Assembly: GCA_903835275.1 (NCBI GenBank)
Contig: CAILMK010000064.1
Coordinates: 1 to 6,202 of the forward strand
Source: an uncultured bacterium
Lineage (GTDB): Bacteria; Bacteroidota; Bacteroidia; CAILMK01
DNA: 6,202 bases
Direction of reading: 5' to 3'
This document shows, one piece after another, positions 5,692 to 6,202 of the stretch. Numbering within the stretch: the first letter of the stretch is position 1; the number at the start of each line of letters is the position of its first letter. The translations under genes were made by a program, and so were the position numbers. The notes beneath the pieces were generated by a model. That model worked only from the letters and a program-made list of their open reading frames with translations. It was not told the origin of the DNA and did not search any database.

Positions 5692-5710
5692 TTAAAGTAC
5701 CATAATTAAA

Positions 5711-5723
5711 TTATTAAGTTATT
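5711..5723 (+). repeat. 13-bp block shared with the accB-accC repeat
   Basis: TTATTAAGTTATT here is identical to 2151-2163, the left end of the inverted repeat before accC. No right arm is seen in the miaB downstream gap, so this would be a half or decayed copy. Because the block is pure A/T apart from one G, chance similarity is possible. Confidence 0.35.
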
Positions 5724-5786
5724 AAACGATTTTGCGGTAGGAATTCAACAATAAGTAATATCTTGCCGCGTTAAATTAAATTATAG

Positions 5787-6202
5787 ATGATTGTAAAAAA
5801 TGCAACGGAAGAATGGGAATTCGAGCAGATATTCAAGCTCAATTATTCAACTTTCGTAGAGGAGATCCCGCAGCATCCTACCAATGAGGAGAAGAAGCTG
5901 AAGGATAAATTTCATGAAGTTAGTGAGTACGTTATTGCAATAAACCAGAATGAAGTCCTCGGCATGATCTGTATCAATGACAAAAGGCCTTTCTCTCTGG
6001 ATAAAAAAATTGATAACCTGGAGCAATATTTGCCGGAGGCAAAAAGTGTTTGTGAAATACGACTGTTATCTGTAAAAAGAGAAGCACGCGGAGGGTTAAT
6101 ATTTTTCAATCTTTTCAACCACATGAGGAACCTGTGTTATGAAAAAGGATATGATCTTGCCATCATTTCCGGAACCGTATTGCCGGAACGATTGTACAGG
6201 AA
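5787..6202 (+). CDS. GNAT-fold acyltransferase-like protein, N-terminal part (runs off the window)
   Basis: The first 138 codons are present and the frame is still open at the window edge. The start is ATG at 5787, directly after an in-frame TAG at 5784-5786, so no earlier start is possible. The N-terminal NYSTFVEEIPQHPTNEE (about 19-35), the strand YVIAINQNEVLGMICIND (48-65), and CEIRLLSVKREARGG (about 89-103) fit the first strands and acyl-CoA-binding region of a GNAT acetyltransferase. The variety recalled is close to the N-acyl amino acid synthase (FeeM) type, which uses acyl chains. The later YDLAIISGTVLPERLYR (about 122-138) fits the next strand and helix. Substrate is unknown. No convincing -7/-33 promoter is seen in the gap before it, so read-through from miaB is possible. 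Confidence 0.65.
   Translation, partial: MIVKNATEEWEFEQIFKLNYSTFVEEIPQHPTNEEKKLKDKFHEVSEYVIAINQNEVLGMICINDKRPFSLDKKIDNLEQYLPEAKSVCEIRLLSVKREARGGLIFFNLFNHMRNLCYEKGYDLAIISGTVLPERLYR

Noticed and set aside
5692..5786. Rho-independent terminator after miaB
   Set aside because: GCGG and CCGC blocks exist, but the stem is about 4 bp with a loop near 30 nt and no T-tract follows.
5912..6124. Minus-strand 70-residue open frame near the window end
   Set aside because: Antisense to the acyltransferase-like gene, which has an in-frame stop directly before its ATG and a recognisable fold pattern.

Overview
The window looks like chromosomal DNA from a member of the Bacteroidota, possibly the Chitinophagales/Saprospirales side. 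Three things suggest this: the fabH-efp-accB-accC order typical of the phylum, promoter boxes of the TAnnTTTG (-7) type in front of two genes, and Bacteroidota-like protein details such as the YGCAMN motif in MiaB. Shine-Dalgarno sequences are absent or weak throughout, and the intergenic DNA is AT-rich and full of inverted repeats. The phylum call is inference from sequence; no database search was run.

Positions 1-2733 (+ strand) hold a fatty-acid-synthesis and translation operon. It contains the last codons of an upstream gene (probably plsX), fabH (ketoacyl-ACP synthase III), efp (elongation factor P, GTG start), accB (biotin carboxyl carrier protein) and the first 161 codons of accC (biotin carboxylase). 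Together FabH and AccB/AccC start fatty acid synthesis: AccBC makes carboxybiotin for malonyl-CoA, and FabH condenses acetyl-CoA with malonyl-ACP. Two gaps in the operon (fabH-efp and accB-accC) carry long AT-rich inverted repeats.

At about 2722-2733 accC stops matching its family, and antisense to it begins the truncated 3' end of a helix-hairpin-helix membrane protein gene that runs leftward from 3219. Both genes are cut at the same point, inside a 12-bp stretch that fits both and that contains AAGCTT. This is either a real rearrangement or an assembly or cloning chimera, and it is the most important irregularity here. The two sides should not be assumed to be neighbours in the genome.

Positions 2722-3977 (- strand) hold three leftward genes: a DUF2007-like protein with a C-terminal membrane anchor, a small zinc-ribbon membrane protein 7 nt behind it, and the truncated HhH gene. 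A 140-bp REP-like element with 12-bp perfect terminal inverted repeats lies between the last two.

Positions 3978-4272 form a divergent intergenic region with a strong palindrome and promoters for both sides. miaB (tRNA methylthiotransferase, 4273-5691) follows, apparently with two tandem promoters. After a 95-nt AT-rich gap the window ends inside an acyltransferase-like (GNAT fold) gene.

No tRNA, rRNA, CRISPR array, transposase or defence system was seen. Most of the window is ordinary housekeeping sequence. The interest lies in the broken junction and the repeat elements.
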